A DNA stretch of 64,000 nt from Pseudoflavonifractor sp. 524-17 (GCF_009935845.1 NZ_QWEK01000007.1:1-64000), one strand, 5' to 3'. Shown: positions 43,371 through 52,044, counted from the stretch's first letter. Notes: generated by a model not told the origin, from the letters alone. Numbers and translations are program-made.

Positions 43371-43413
43371 AAACCGCGTCCCCAGTCCTGTCAGAACTGG
43401 GGACGCGGTTTTT
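43371..43413. terminator. Terminator between birA and gdhA
   Basis: A 16-bp perfect stem (43371-43386 with 43396-43411) followed by TT; AAA on the other side serves gdhA. Confidence 0.85.
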
Positions 43414-43429
43414 AGATCCTGTTTTGTGG

Positions 43430-44779
43430 TTAGAAAATGCCCTGGGCCATCATGGCCTCGGCCACCTTCTTGAAGCCGGCGATGTTGGCGCCGGCCACCA
43501 GGTTGTACCCCAGGCCGTACTCCGCGGCGGCCTCCACAGAGGAGTCGTGGATGTTCTTCATGATCTGGTGGAGCTTCTCATCCACCTCTTCGGCGGTCCA
43601 AGACAGGCGCTCGCTGTTCTGGCTCATCTCCAGGCCGGACACCGCCACGCCGCCGGCGTTGACCGCCTTGGAGGGGGCCACGATCATGTTCTCCTGGGAC
43701 ATGAGGTAGGACAGAGCCTCGTTGGTGGTGGGCATATTGGCCACCTCGATGTAGTATTTGACCCCGTTGGCCACGATCTTCTTGGCCTGCTCCAGATCCA
43801 CGTCGTTCTGGGTGGCGCAGGGGAGGATGACGTCGCCCTTGACGCCCCAAGGCTTCTGGCCGGGGAAGAAGGGCACGCCGAACTTGTCCGCGTAGTCCTG
43901 CACCTTGTCATGGCCGGAATTGCGCATTTCCAGCAGGAAGTCGATCTTCTCAGGCGTAGTGATGCCCTGCTCGTCCAAAATATATCCGTCTGGGCCGGAC
44001 AGGGTGATGGCCTTGCCGCCCAGCTCGGCGATCTTCTTACAGGCGCCCCAGGCCACGTTGCCGAAGCCGGAGACCACGAAGGTCTTGCCTGCAATGCTGT
44101 CCTTCTCGTGGGCAAAGACCTCGTTGGCGTAGTAAATGGCGCCGTAGCCGGTGGCCTCGGGCCGGAGGATGGAGCCGCCGTAGGAGCGGCCCTTGCCGGT
44201 GAGCACGCCGTTCTGGAACGCGCCGCGGATGCGGCGGTACTGGCCGTAGAGGTAGCCGATTTCACGGGCGCCCACGCCGATGTCGCCGGCAGGCACGTCG
44301 GTATCGGGACCGATATGGCGGTTGAGCTCAGTCATAAAGGACTGGCAGAAACGGAGGATTTCATTATCGCTCTTGCCACGGGGATCGAAGTCCGCGCCGC
44401 CCTTGGCGCCGCCCATGGGCAGCGTGGTCAGACTGTTCTTGAAGGTCTGCTCAAAGCCCAGGAATTTGATGACGCCGCTGTTCACCGTGGGATGGAAGCG
44501 CAGGCCGCCCTTGTAGGGGCCGATGGCGCCGTTGAACTGGCAGCGGTAGCCCCGGTTGGTGTGGGCGGCGCCCTGGTCATCGGTCCAGGTGACGCGGAAA
44601 TAGACCATGCGGTCGGGCTCTACCATACGGCCCAGCAGATCCACCTGCTCATACTCAGGGTGCTGGTCGATGACGGGGCCCAGGGAGGAAAAGACCTCTT
44701 CTACCGCCTGACAGAACTCAGGCTGGTTCCAGTCTCTCTTTTTCACGCGGGCGATGACGCTTTGGATGTAACTGTTCAT
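43430..44779 (-). CDS. gdhA: NADP-specific glutamate dehydrogenase
   Basis: A 449-residue hexameric-type GDH that makes glutamate from 2-oxoglutarate and ammonia. PMGGAKGGADFDPRGKSD near residue 110 contains the catalytic lysine region; KTFVVSGFGNVAWGACKKIAELG near 230 is the nucleotide-binding fold. Length equals E. coli GdhA. The start at 44779 has GGAGGAG; the ORF extends to 44821 without a site. Confidence 0.95.
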   Translation of the reverse strand: MNSYIQSVIARVKKRDWNQPEFCQAVEEVFSSLGPVIDQHPEYEQVDLLGRMVEPDRMVYFRVTWTDDQGAAHTNRGYRCQFNGAIGPYKGGLRFHPTVNSGVIKFLGFEQTFKNSLTTLPMGGAKGGADFDPRGKSDNEILRFCQSFMTELNRHIGPDTDVPAGDIGVGAREIGYLYGQYRRIRGAFQNGVLTGKGRSYGGSILRPEATGYGAIYYANEVFAHEKDSIAGKTFVVSGFGNVAWGACKKIAELGGKAITLSGPDGYILDEQGITTPEKIDFLLEMRNSGHDKVQDYADKFGVPFFPGQKPWGVKGDVILPCATQNDVDLEQAKKIVANGVKYYIEVANMPTTNEALSYLMSQENMIVAPSKAVNAGGVAVSGLEMSQNSERLSWTAEEVDEKLHQIMKNIHDSSVEAAAEYGLGYNLVAGANIAGFKKVAEAMMAQGIF

Positions 44780-44944
44780 AGCAATCTCCTCCATATTATA
44801 TCGCATCAGCTTTGCAGCCATATGCCCAGCGTTTTAAGCGGGCGGCGAAAATGAACGAAATCCTTCACGAAAAGTGCGCCTCCCGGCCGGCGCTCCTGCT
44901 CCGTGGGACGCCGCGGCAGTTCAAGGCATATGATGACTGTCCCC

Positions 44945-44973
44945 ATTATACATGCTTGTCCGTCAATTTTCAA
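44945..44973 (-). promoter_or_regulatory. Promoter of gdhA
   Basis: Minus-strand TTGAAA (complement of 44968-44973), 17-base spacer, TATAAT (complement of 44945-44950). It leaves a leader of about 160 bases. The 44780-45153 gap holds this and the promoter at 45090; no other gene is seen. Confidence 0.72.
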
Positions 44974-45089
44974 TATGAAGTTGTCAAAGTTGCCGTATTT
45001 TACGCCTGTGATAGAAACGCATTGTGCAGATCCTGCAACATACCCCCTGTCTGACCCTTAAAGTTTTCATTAAAAAGGGAGGGGCCCAC

Positions 45090-45118
45090 TTGCGCCCCGG
45101 GAAAAAAAGGTATAAAAT
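45090..45118 (+). promoter_or_regulatory. Promoter of the helical protein gene
   Basis: TTGCGC (45090-45095), 17-base spacer, TAAAAT (45113-45118). Confidence 0.65.
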
Positions 45119-45153
45119 GGACCCAGTTCCAAGGGATAAAGGAGGTGCCGGTG

Positions 45154-45591
45154 ATGGCGTTTATTGAGGAGCTGAAAGATAAAGCTATGGAGCTGACCCA
45201 GGCGGGTGTGGCCAAGTCCAAGCAGCTGGCGGAGATTGCCAAGCTGACCCTGGCCAACGGCGGGGAGGAGGACACCATCCGCAAGGCCTATGTAGAGCTC
45301 GGCAGGCTGTACTACGCCGAGCGGGGCATGGCCCCGGAGACGGCCTATACCGCGCTGTGTGAGAAGATCACGGCGGCGAAGATTAACATTGAGGAGAACA
45401 AGGCCCGGATTGCCCAGATTCGGGAGGAAGGGCAGATCAAGGACGCGGACCTGTCCGCGGTAGAGACAGAGATTCCCGCCGAGGAGCCTGCGGCCGGCTT
45501 TGAGACAGAGGAGGAGGCCGTCCCGGAGCAGACGCCGGTACAGGATTGCGAGGAAGAGCCCTGGGAGGAAACGGAAGCGGAAGATGAATAA
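45154..45591 (+). CDS. Helical, acidic-tailed protein of unknown function
   Basis: A 145-residue cytoplasmic protein. The first 95 residues are amphipathic helix (AFIEELKDKAMELTQAGVAKSKQLAEIAKL, later AYVELGRLYYAERG), the last 45 are strongly acidic (many Glu/Asp). The N-terminal pattern resembles that of the zinc-ribbon protein at 34593, including the R-L-Y-Y/R-T-V-Y spacing, but no ribbon is present. AAAGGAGG eight bases upstream sets the start. Confidence 0.7.
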   Translation: MAFIEELKDKAMELTQAGVAKSKQLAEIAKLTLANGGEEDTIRKAYVELGRLYYAERGMAPETAYTALCEKITAAKINIEENKARIAQIREEGQIKDADLSAVETEIPAEEPAAGFETEEEAVPEQTPVQDCEEEPWEETEAEDE

Positions 45592-45609
45592 ATCCAATAG
45601 ACCATAAAA

Positions 45610-45645
45610 AGTGTGCCGCGGAAAGAAACCGCGGCACACTGCTTT
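45610..45645. terminator. Bidirectional terminator
   Basis: A 12-bp perfect stem (45610-45621 with 45629-45640) with CTTTTT after it, between convergent genes. Confidence 0.85.
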
Positions 45646-45669
45646 TTCTCTGTTTGAATGGAGGGGAGA

Positions 45670-46572
45670 TTACATAATATGACGGCCGTAGACGTAGACG
45701 CGGCTGTAGTAGCCGGAGTTGAGGTTGTCAATCTGGACCGCGTATGTATTGGTGGAGGCGTGAATAAACTGGCCGCCGCCGATGTAGATGCCCACGTGGG
45801 AGACGGGCTTGCTGGTGTTGGCGCGGAAGAAGACCAGGTCGCCGGGCTGAAGCTGATCCTTGGAGACGGCGGTGCCGTTGGACAGCTGGGCAGTGGCGGT
45901 GCGGTTCAGGGTGACGCCGAAGTGGGAGTAAACATACTTGGTAAAGCCAGAGCAGTCGAAAGCGTTAGGGCCGTTGCCGCCCCAGGAGTAGGGCACCCCG
46001 AGGAACTGCTTGGCGTAGGAGACAATGCTCTGGCCCGCGCCGGAGACAGCCGCCCCGTCACCCCGGGAGGCGGACTCCTTCACGGTGGTCATATACTCGC
46101 TGCTGACATAGCCGGTCTTACCGTTGAAGGAGATCTTGTACCAGCCGCAGTCCACCCCCACAATCTCCACAATGGAGCCGGCGGAGAGCGTGGTCAGCTT
46201 GTCGTGCTCCGTGCTGGGGCCGGTGCGGACGTTCAGGGGGGCGTTGCCCTCGGTGGTCACCTTGCCGTAGCCGATGGGGGCGTCCACGGTCTCGGCGACG
46301 GTGAGATACTCGCCGGACATATAGCCCTCCACGGATTTGTAGTCAACCTTATACCAGTTGTCCCCGGCGTCCTCCAGCACGATCACGGCCTCGCCCTTAG
46401 AGGCGGTGGCCAGAATAGTAGATTCCGTGCTGGCGGTCTCCCGCAGACGCAGGCCGTCAGCCTCAATAGTAGCGGCGCCGCTGATAGTGTCCGCAGAGGC
46501 AGCCACCAGGCACAGGCAGGAGAGGGCGGCCGTGGCGGCCGCAGTACGCAGGAATTTAACAGGCAGTATCAT
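45670..46572 (-). CDS. Secreted NlpC/P60 endopeptidase with two SH3 domains
   Basis: A 300-residue exported wall hydrolase. Signal peptide about 1-27; bacterial SH3 domains at about 35-95 (LRLRETASTESTILAT) and 105-165 (LNVRTGPSTEHDKL); NlpC/P60 domain at about 185-300 with catalytic Cys in NAFDCSGFTKYV, His in VSHVGIYIG and a third polar residue in IHAST. It should cut gamma-D-Glu-diamino-acid bonds in peptidoglycan. GGAGG fixes the start at 46572. Confidence 0.92.
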   Translation of the reverse strand: MILPVKFLRTAAATAALSCLCLVAASADTISGAATIEADGLRLRETASTESTILATASKGEAVIVLEDAGDNWYKVDYKSVEGYMSGEYLTVAETVDAPIGYGKVTTEGNAPLNVRTGPSTEHDKLTTLSAGSIVEIVGVDCGWYKISFNGKTGYVSSEYMTTVKESASRGDGAAVSGAGQSIVSYAKQFLGVPYSWGGNGPNAFDCSGFTKYVYSHFGVTLNRTATAQLSNGTAVSKDQLQPGDLVFFRANTSKPVSHVGIYIGGGQFIHASTNTYAVQIDNLNSGYYSRVYVYGRHIM

Positions 46573-46667
46573 GGGATATTCCTCCATTCAGATGCCGGCG
46601 ATCCCCAGGGACAGCCGGAGAATTCTTTTGTAAATACAGGGGTTGATAGGTACACGCCGGCGGAAGG

Positions 46668-46958
46668 TTATTTGCCGGCCAGGGCCCGGTCCAGCCAGAC
46701 GGCGGCCACGTCCATGGCGGCGTAGAGGCTGTCCTTCTCGCTCTTCTTGACCACCCGGTCCCGGCTCTTCAGGTCGGGATCGGTGAGCTGGAGTTGCACA
46801 ATGACTTTGCTTGCCACGTCCAGATCCTTGACCTTCTTGGTGGCCATAACCTGAAGCATGATGATATATTTATCGGCCATACTGCCATAATAAATGAGAT
46901 TGTCCTTGCGGCGCAGGGGATGCCCCTTGTAGACCAGGGGAAAATTTTTGTCTGCCAT
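46668..46958 (-). CDS. Conserved hypothetical protein
   Basis: A 96-residue cytoplasmic protein (MADKNFPLVYKGHPLRRKDN...). It mixes beta strands and a C-terminal helix, without membrane segments or known motifs. ACAGGAGG gives the start at 46958. A strong vegetative promoter lies upstream at 46997. I recognise similar small proteins in Oscillospiraceae-type genomes but know no function. Confidence 0.65.
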   Translation of the reverse strand: MADKNFPLVYKGHPLRRKDNLIYYGSMADKYIIMLQVMATKKVKDLDVASKVIVQLQLTDPDLKSRDRVVKKSEKDSLYAAMDVAAVWLDRALAGK

Positions 46959-46996
46959 TGGAACCTCCTGTTCATCCAATTAAAAACTGTAACCGG

Positions 46997-47025
46997 ATTG
47001 TAACACATTGTTTCCGAGTTGTCAA
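46997..47025 (-). promoter_or_regulatory. Promoter of the conserved hypothetical gene
   Basis: Minus-strand TTGACA (complement of 47020-47025), 17-base spacer, TACAAT (complement of 46997-47002). Confidence 0.8.
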
Positions 47026-47135
47026 ACTTTAATTGAAATAAAGTTGTCATAATTTTATCGGAAAGGAAGAGTGCTGCCAAAGGACTGGTTTGGCGGTCCA
47101 AGGGAGCGGATTCCAAACTAATCCAGTCAAATTTC

Positions 47136-47165
47136 TGCATACCATACCAAATCCTGCGGATACTA
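47136..47165 (+). promoter_or_regulatory. Sigma-G-like promoter of spoVT
   Basis: TGCATA (47136-47141), 17-base spacer, GATACTA (47159-47165), close to the forespore sigma-G consensus TGAATA / CATACTA and unlike the sigma-A boxes elsewhere in the window. spoVT is sigma-G-dependent in Bacillus. Confidence 0.6.
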
Positions 47166-47260
47166 ACTCCTGTTCTAAGAATTCGGGCGGGCTCCCCGCC
47201 GGCGGCGCTGCGGTTGCGCCGGGTTTGGGGACCTTCCGAAAGCGGAGGAGGAGTTTTGAT

Positions 47261-47803
47261 ATGAAAGCAACCGGGATTGTGCGCCGGATTGACGACTTGG
47301 GCCGTGTGGTGATTCCCAAGGAGATCCGCCGCACCATGCGGATCCGGGAGGGGGACCCCCTGGAAATTTACACCAACAGCGACGGCGGGGTCATCTTTAA
47401 AAAATATTCCCTGATGGGAGGGCTGGGAGATTTCGCCGCCCAGATGTGTGAAACCTTGAATAAGACCACCGGCCGTACTGCGGTGATCACTGACCGGGAT
47501 ACCTGTTTGGCCGTGGCCGGGGGCGGAAAGCGGGAGCTGACCGACCGTCGGGTCTCCCCCGCCCTGGAGCAGATCATGGAGGGGCGGAGCATCTACCAAT
47601 TCCGGGCCGGCGGAGAGCTGCTGCCGGTGAGCGGCGAGAGCAGCCGCCTGTTTTTAGCCTGTGCCGCCCCCATCCTGTCTGAGGGCGACGTGCTGGGCTG
47701 CGTCCTCTTTGCCGGCGGCGAGGAGGAATTGACCACCGGCGAGACCGACTACAAGCTGGTCCAGACCATTTCCGGCTTCCTGGGGCGGCATATGGAGAGC
47801 TGA
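47261..47803 (+). CDS. spoVT: Stage V sporulation protein T
   Basis: A 180-residue transcription factor. Residues 1-52 form the AbrB-type swapped-hairpin DNA-binding domain (KATGIVRRIDDLGRVVIPKEIRRTMRIREGDPLEIY); residues about 55-178 form the GAF-like domain found in SpoVT. It modulates late forespore (sigma-G) genes. GGAGGAG precedes the start at 47261; the ORF upstream of it is not translated sensibly. Confidence 0.9.
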   Translation: MKATGIVRRIDDLGRVVIPKEIRRTMRIREGDPLEIYTNSDGGVIFKKYSLMGGLGDFAAQMCETLNKTTGRTAVITDRDTCLAVAGGGKRELTDRRVSPALEQIMEGRSIYQFRAGGELLPVSGESSRLFLACAAPILSEGDVLGCVLFAGGEEELTTGETDYKLVQTISGFLGRHMES

Positions 47804-47886
47804 ACAGGCGCTGATATCGCCCAAACACTTGAAAGCCGGCGGCCTGTGTTTCAAGCGGGCAAAGCCCGCTGGGCCGTTTTACGGCT

Positions 47887-47912
47887 TCAGGGGGCGCATA
47901 TGCGCCCCCTGA
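47887..47912. repeat. Perfect 26-bp palindrome
   Basis: TCAGGGGGCGCAT and its exact mirror complement meet without a loop. A second hairpin, AGCGGGC-AAA-GCCCGCT, lies at 47854-47870. Both sit in the spoVT-fakA gap (47804-48106), which shows no gene. Confidence 0.6.
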
Positions 47913-47970
47913 GTTAAGAGAAGCCTCTGCTCTTTTCCAATACAGCCATGATACAAACCAAATCCTTATA

Positions 47971-48011
47971 AAAAGCGATGGAGCAGGGAGAACTGGCTCT
48001 GTCGCTTTTTT
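47971..48011 (+). terminator. Terminator between spoVT and fakA
   Basis: AAAAGCGATGGAGC (47971-47984) pairs, with wobble pairs, with about 47996-48009, followed by TTTTTT. It could end spoVT transcription. Confidence 0.65.
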
Positions 48012-48106
48012 GCGGGCGGAGTACAGTGCCTCCGGGACGGCCAAGAGGCCAGAGAGGGGCGCCCCCGCAGTGAGGGGCACCCCGAGAGGGGAATATTCCT
48101 AAAATT

Positions 48107-49783
48107 TTACTCTGCGGATATCATATAATAGTAGATTGGCTGTCCGCCCGCCAAAAGGGTGATCTCCGCGTTAGGGCAGGCGGACTGGAAGAGGGCGAGG
48201 GCCTTCTGGGCGTCCTCCTCGGCGACATCCTCGCCATAGAAAAGGCTGATAAACTCGGCGTTTTGCTGGGCCTCCGCGTGGGCCAGCCGATCCAGAAGGG
48301 CGCCGATATCCCGGTCCGTGCCGAAGAGCTGGTGCTCGGTGAGAGCCAGATAGTCCCCCTGCTTGATGGCGAAGCCGTCAAAGTCGGAGTCCCGGGCGGC
48401 ATAGGTAATCTCACTGGTGGAGACCCGGGCCAGGGCCTCCTTCATAGCCCGGGTATTTTCGTCCACGCCGGCCTCCGGGTCCAGGACCAGTAAAGCGGAG
48501 ATGCCCTGGGGAACCGTGCGGGTAGGCAGGACAATGACAGTCTTGCCCTCGGACATAGGGACGCACTGCTCCGCGGCCATGATGATGTTTTTATTGTTGG
48601 GCAGGACGAAGACCACCTCCGCAGGGGTCTTGTCGATCTCCCGAAGAATATCCTCCGTGGAGGGGTTCATGGTCTGCCCGCCGGAGATAATCCCGTCTAC
48701 ACCCAGATCGCCGAAGACTGCGGCCAGGCCGTCGCCGGCGCAGACGGCCACGGCACCGTATTTCTTCTCCGGGGAGGCAATTTTGCGGCCGGCTCCGCCG
48801 CCCTGCTCCACCGCGTCCAGATCGTCGGTACTCTGCACATGCCTGCCGGCGGCCAGATCCTCTGCCTGGGTACGCATATTCTCGATTTTGGCCAGCTCCA
48901 GCACGCCGTACTTCTGGGCCTCGTTAAGGGCGTCGCCGGGCGTGTTGGTGTGGACGTGGACCTTGAAGGCATCGTCGTCCTCCCCAATGACCAGGCTGTC
49001 GCCGATGCTGTTCAGATAGGCCTGGAAGGGGACCAGGTTGACCTGCTGCGAGGTCTTGCGGACGATGAATACCGTGTCAAAGGCAAATGTAATCTCCTCC
49101 TGGCTGAGGGCGGCGAAGTCGGCCTTCTCCTTGGCCTGGACGCCGTCCTCCCCGCCGTCCGGCATGGGCTCTCCCCGGATCTCGTCCAGCATACCCTGGA
49201 GGATGATGAGAAAGCCCTTGCCTCCGGCGTCCACCACGCCGGCCTTTTTCAGAACCGGATTCTGATTTACTGTGCCGGCCAGGGCGATCTGGCCCTCTTT
49301 GATGGCGGCCTCCAGAACCACCTCGGGGGTGGGGTCCTCCCGGGCGGCGGCGGCGGCCTGGGCGGCGGCCAGGCGGGAGACGGTGAGAATGGTGCCCTCG
49401 GCGGGCTTCATCACCGCTTTGTATGCGGCGGCCACGCCGAAGTCCAGGGCGATAGCCAGATCCCGGCCGTCAATCACCTCTTTGTCCTTCACGGCTTTGG
49501 CGAAGCCCCGGAAGAGCAGCGATAAAATGACGCCGGAGTTGCCCCGGGCCCCCCGGAGAAGGGCGGAGGCGTTGGTGCCTGCGGCCTCCCCCACGGTGGC
49601 GCAGGGCTTCTTGCGCAGCTCCGCCGCGGCGGTGCCGATGGTCAGGCTCATATTGGTGCCGGTGTCCCCATCCGGTACAGGGAAGACGTTGAGTTCGTTG
49701 ATGGGCTGCTTTTGGCTGTTAATAGAGGCCGCCGCATGGATGATCATCTGCGCGAACAGCGCCCCGTCAATGGTTTCTCTCAT
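48107..49783 (-). CDS. fakA: Fatty acid kinase FakA (DAK2-domain, YloV)
   Basis: A 558-residue kinase that phosphorylates fatty acids held by DegV/FakB proteins (one is at 21089). The N-terminal DhaL-like domain (about 1-200) has NVFPVPDGDTGTNMSLT with metal-binding aspartates; the middle domain (about 210-300) and C-terminal DegV-like domain (about 330-558) complete the YloV architecture. AAGGAAGGAAC precedes the start. It is co-transcribed with the Asp23-family gene upstream, a conserved pair in Firmicutes. Confidence 0.92.
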   Translation of the reverse strand: MRETIDGALFAQMIIHAAASINSQKQPINELNVFPVPDGDTGTNMSLTIGTAAAELRKKPCATVGEAAGTNASALLRGARGNSGVILSLLFRGFAKAVKDKEVIDGRDLAIALDFGVAAAYKAVMKPAEGTILTVSRLAAAQAAAAAREDPTPEVVLEAAIKEGQIALAGTVNQNPVLKKAGVVDAGGKGFLIILQGMLDEIRGEPMPDGGEDGVQAKEKADFAALSQEEITFAFDTVFIVRKTSQQVNLVPFQAYLNSIGDSLVIGEDDDAFKVHVHTNTPGDALNEAQKYGVLELAKIENMRTQAEDLAAGRHVQSTDDLDAVEQGGGAGRKIASPEKKYGAVAVCAGDGLAAVFGDLGVDGIISGGQTMNPSTEDILREIDKTPAEVVFVLPNNKNIIMAAEQCVPMSEGKTVIVLPTRTVPQGISALLVLDPEAGVDENTRAMKEALARVSTSEITYAARDSDFDGFAIKQGDYLALTEHQLFGTDRDIGALLDRLAHAEAQQNAEFISLFYGEDVAEEDAQKALALFQSACPNAEITLLAGGQPIYYYMISAE

Positions 49784-49818
49784 GTCTAAGTTCCTTCCTT
49801 TCGATGGATGGGGATCGC

Positions 49819-50169
49819 TCAGCCAATGACCATGGAGTCCACAAAGACATCCACGCTCTTGACATCCACGCCGGTGGTACGGCTGACGATATAGCGGACC
49901 TCGCTCATGATAGAGCGGCTGACCGCCATCAGGTTTACGCCGTTGTCCACAATGATATGCAGTTCAATAGAGACGGTGGCATCCTCGTTATAGGTAACCT
50001 TTACGCCCTTGGACATGGACTCCTTCCGGAGGAGATGGACCAGACCGTCGGTCTTGGAGCGCAGGGCCATACCCTTTACGCCGTAGCAGTTGGTGGCCGC
50101 CGCGCCGGTAATGGTGGTGAACACCTCGCTGCTGATGCGGATCTCGCCCTTTTCAGTTTGCAGCTTCAT
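49819..50169 (-). CDS. Asp23/Gls24-family protein (YloU-like)
   Basis: A 116-residue Asp23-family protein (GEIRISSEVFTTITGAAATNCYGVKGM, then VTYNEDATVSIELHIIVDNGVNLMAVSRSIMSEV, and TGVDVKSVDVFVDSM). It is cytoplasmic and usually membrane-associated through partners, linked to envelope homeostasis. AAGGAAGG precedes the start; it is 35 bases before fakA, matching the yloU-yloV order. Confidence 0.9.
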   Translation of the reverse strand: MKLQTEKGEIRISSEVFTTITGAAATNCYGVKGMALRSKTDGLVHLLRKESMSKGVKVTYNEDATVSIELHIIVDNGVNLMAVSRSIMSEVRYIVSRTTGVDVKSVDVFVDSMVIG

Positions 50170-50253
50170 AAGGGGACCTTCCTTTCTATCGCAAGACTGG
50201 GGCCTTCCCGCCAGGCGGCCCTCGAAAGCGTATGTGTTTTCGTTGGTCTCTAT

Positions 50254-50282
50254 ATTATATTCTATTTTCGGATAAACTACAA
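50254..50282 (-). promoter_or_regulatory. Promoter of asp23-fakA
   Basis: Minus-strand TTGTAG (complement of 50277-50282), 17-base spacer, TATAAT (complement of 50254-50259). Confidence 0.75.
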
Positions 50283-50352
50283 GTAAAACAAGAGAATTCC
50301 GCGCGGCCGCCGGAGGGGCGAAAACCGGCGGAGAAAAAGTTTCAGATTGTCA

Positions 50353-50381
50353 TTGTAATTTGGGACGAAAGCGTGTAAACT
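50353..50381 (+). promoter_or_regulatory. Promoter of the small membrane protein gene
   Basis: TTGTAA (50353-50358), 17-base spacer, TAAACT (50376-50381). Confidence 0.6.
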
Positions 50382-50415
50382 AAAACTATCTTTTTGGACA
50401 AGGAGGCGACGGGAG

Positions 50416-50604
50416 ATGAAAATGGCCCGTTTTGTGCTGAAAATTGTGGCGCTCTCTCTGGGGCTTGCGGCAGCGGTGTGCTGTGCCATCGCGTACTGGG
50501 ACCGGCTGGCGGATTTTGTGGGCTGTGCCAAAGAAAAGATTATGGAGAAGAAGCCCTGCTGCTGCCACTCCGAGTTTGATGACTACGCGGACTGGGACGA
50601 CTGA
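50416..50604 (+). CDS. Small membrane protein with CCC-His tail
   Basis: A 62-residue protein: one transmembrane helix (about 5-30, FVLKIVALSLGLAAAVCCAIAYW), a basic linker, then KKPCCCHSEFDDYADWDD. The CCCH cluster next to an acidic end could bind metal; that is inference. AAGGAGG nine bases upstream and its own promoter and terminator support a real gene. Similar short proteins occur in related Clostridia, without known role. Confidence 0.68.
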   Translation: MKMARFVLKIVALSLGLAAAVCCAIAYWDRLADFVGCAKEKIMEKKPCCCHSEFDDYADWDD

Positions 50605-50616
50605 TTTATGACATAA

Positions 50617-50650
50617 CAAACCGCTGCTCACAGCTGTGGGCGGCGGTTTG
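50617..50650 (+). terminator. Hairpin terminator
   Basis: A 16-bp stem with two G-T pairs (50617-50632 with 50635-50650) directly after the small membrane protein gene. Little T-run, so termination may be partial. Confidence 0.55.
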
Positions 50651-50685
50651 CAATGTTGCCATACTGCTGGGACAGGGGGAGACAT

Positions 50686-51186
50686 ATGCACAACGAACTG
50701 ACGCAAAAGGATTTGCAGATGATGCGCCAGGAGCTGGACTACCGCCGCGTCCAGCTGCGGCCCCAGCTGCTGGAGGCGGTGAAGGAGGCCCGGGCCTTCG
50801 GGGATCTGAGCGAAAACTTTGAGTATAAGGCGGCCAAGCAGGAGAAAAACCGCAACGAGAGCCGCATCCGCTTTTTGGAGAACATGATCCGCACGGCGGT
50901 GGTGATTGCCGACGGGGGGACGGCGGACACGGTGGGGCTGTACGACCGGGTCACCGTCCTGCTGGAGGAGGACGGTGAGACCGAGACCTATCAGATCGTC
51001 ACCACCATGCGCCAGGACGCCCTCCACGGCCTTATCAGCCGGGAGTCCCCGGTGGGCAGGGCCCTGCTGGGCCGCCGGGCGGGGGAGCGGATCCACATCG
51101 AGGCCGGCGGGGGTGGCTATGATATGGTCATCCAGCGCATTGAAAAGACGGCGGACGACGGCTCCATCCCCCTGAACTCCTTTTGA
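50686..51186 (+). CDS. GreA/GreB-like transcription elongation factor
   Basis: A 166-residue Gre protein. The N-terminal coiled coil (about 5-75) has the acidic tip region AFGDLSENFEYKAAKQEKN, with the D and E that stimulate RNA polymerase cleavage of backtracked RNA. The C-terminal FKBP-like domain is at about 85-160 (ESPVGRALLGRRAGE). GGGGGAG sets the start at 50686. The N-terminus is slightly divergent from housekeeping GreA, so a paralogue is possible. Confidence 0.88.
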   Translation: MHNELTQKDLQMMRQELDYRRVQLRPQLLEAVKEARAFGDLSENFEYKAAKQEKNRNESRIRFLENMIRTAVVIADGGTADTVGLYDRVTVLLEEDGETETYQIVTTMRQDALHGLISRESPVGRALLGRRAGERIHIEAGGGGYDMVIQRIEKTADDGSIPLNSF

Positions 51187-51215
51187 ATGGAACCGGAAAA
51201 AATATGTTTCATCCA

Positions 51216-51254
51216 TCGAATTGGGGCTGGTCGAAGAGACCAGCCCCAATTCGA
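51216..51254. terminator. 17-bp perfect hairpin
   Basis: 51216-51232 pairs perfectly with 51238-51254. It follows the Gre gene and precedes, in opposite direction, the end of the secreted hypothetical gene. No T-run. Confidence 0.6.
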
Positions 51255-51312
51255 TCTATTGCTGGAGCAGAACAAAATTGTCTTATATTAAGCCCCAGGG
51301 TTTACTGTCCCA

Positions 51313-51741
51313 CTATATTCTCCCGCTGGCATAAGGCACAGGGTGATTAATATTGGGAAACATTGTTAGAGAAATAATACCATCTTTGTAATGAATTGAT
51401 AGACTGGAGTGGGCGAACGTAGACTGAAGCTCTGCTGCTACTTCCGGATCGTCCGTACAGCAGTAAATTGCGAAAATATCCTCCGGGGTTAGGGTAACGG
51501 CAGGCTGATCAGGCGAAACCTGCTGAACGATGGGAAGATGACGCAATTCAGGGACGGCAGACAGCAAAGCCTGGAACTCATCTTGAGGGATGGCGGCGTC
51601 CTCACTGTCAACAAAGGTAACATCCCAGGTCGAAACGTCAAAAGGATCTTGGGCTGGAGAACGTGTGAAAACCGGAATACATAGAGAAAACACCAGTAAA
51701 AACGCAAACATTGCAGAGAAGATAGGATTACGCTTTGTCAT
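51313..51741 (-). CDS. Secreted or membrane-anchored hypothetical protein
   Basis: A 142-residue protein with an N-terminal hydrophobic segment (about 7-25, IFSAMFAFLLVFSLCIPVF), then a soluble part with a CC pair near residue 95. Base composition is visibly less GC-rich than neighbours, suggesting a recent arrival. AAGGAGG eight bases upstream gives the start. I do not recognise the family. Confidence 0.6.
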   Translation of the reverse strand: MTKRNPIFSAMFAFLLVFSLCIPVFTRSPAQDPFDVSTWDVTFVDSEDAAIPQDEFQALLSAVPELRHLPIVQQVSPDQPAVTLTPEDIFAIYCCTDDPEVAAELQSTFAHSSLSIHYKDGIISLTMFPNINHPVPYASGRI

Positions 51742-51847
51742 AATAATAACCTCCTTTTCAGATTCAGGAGACAGTCAAAGCAAGACAGGAGCGGATAATC
51801 AACACAGTGTCTGAACCATTTGGATCAGCCCCTTTTACAGAATATGA

Positions 51848-51876
51848 TTGGTCAAATATTCCACTTACAGTATAAT
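51848..51876 (+). promoter_or_regulatory. Promoter upstream of the second ECF sigma gene
   Basis: TTGGTC (51848-51853), 17-base spacer, TATAAT (51871-51876). A perfect 16-bp palindrome GTGAAAGGCCTTTCAC (52000-52015) lies in the leader, 30 bases before the start codon. The 51742-52044 gap has no other feature. Confidence 0.6.
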
Positions 51877-52044
51877 ACATGCAACACAATATATCAACAG
51901 TTGGGGGCATTCTATATCACAGACAAAAGGAGCCCCCCGCTTTTTTTCAAAAATTTTTTCTCCCGGTGAGATTATTTGCCGCCCACAGGCGTATTAAAAG
52001 TGAAAGGCCTTTCACGACAAAGCAGAAGAAAGGGGGAACACCCC

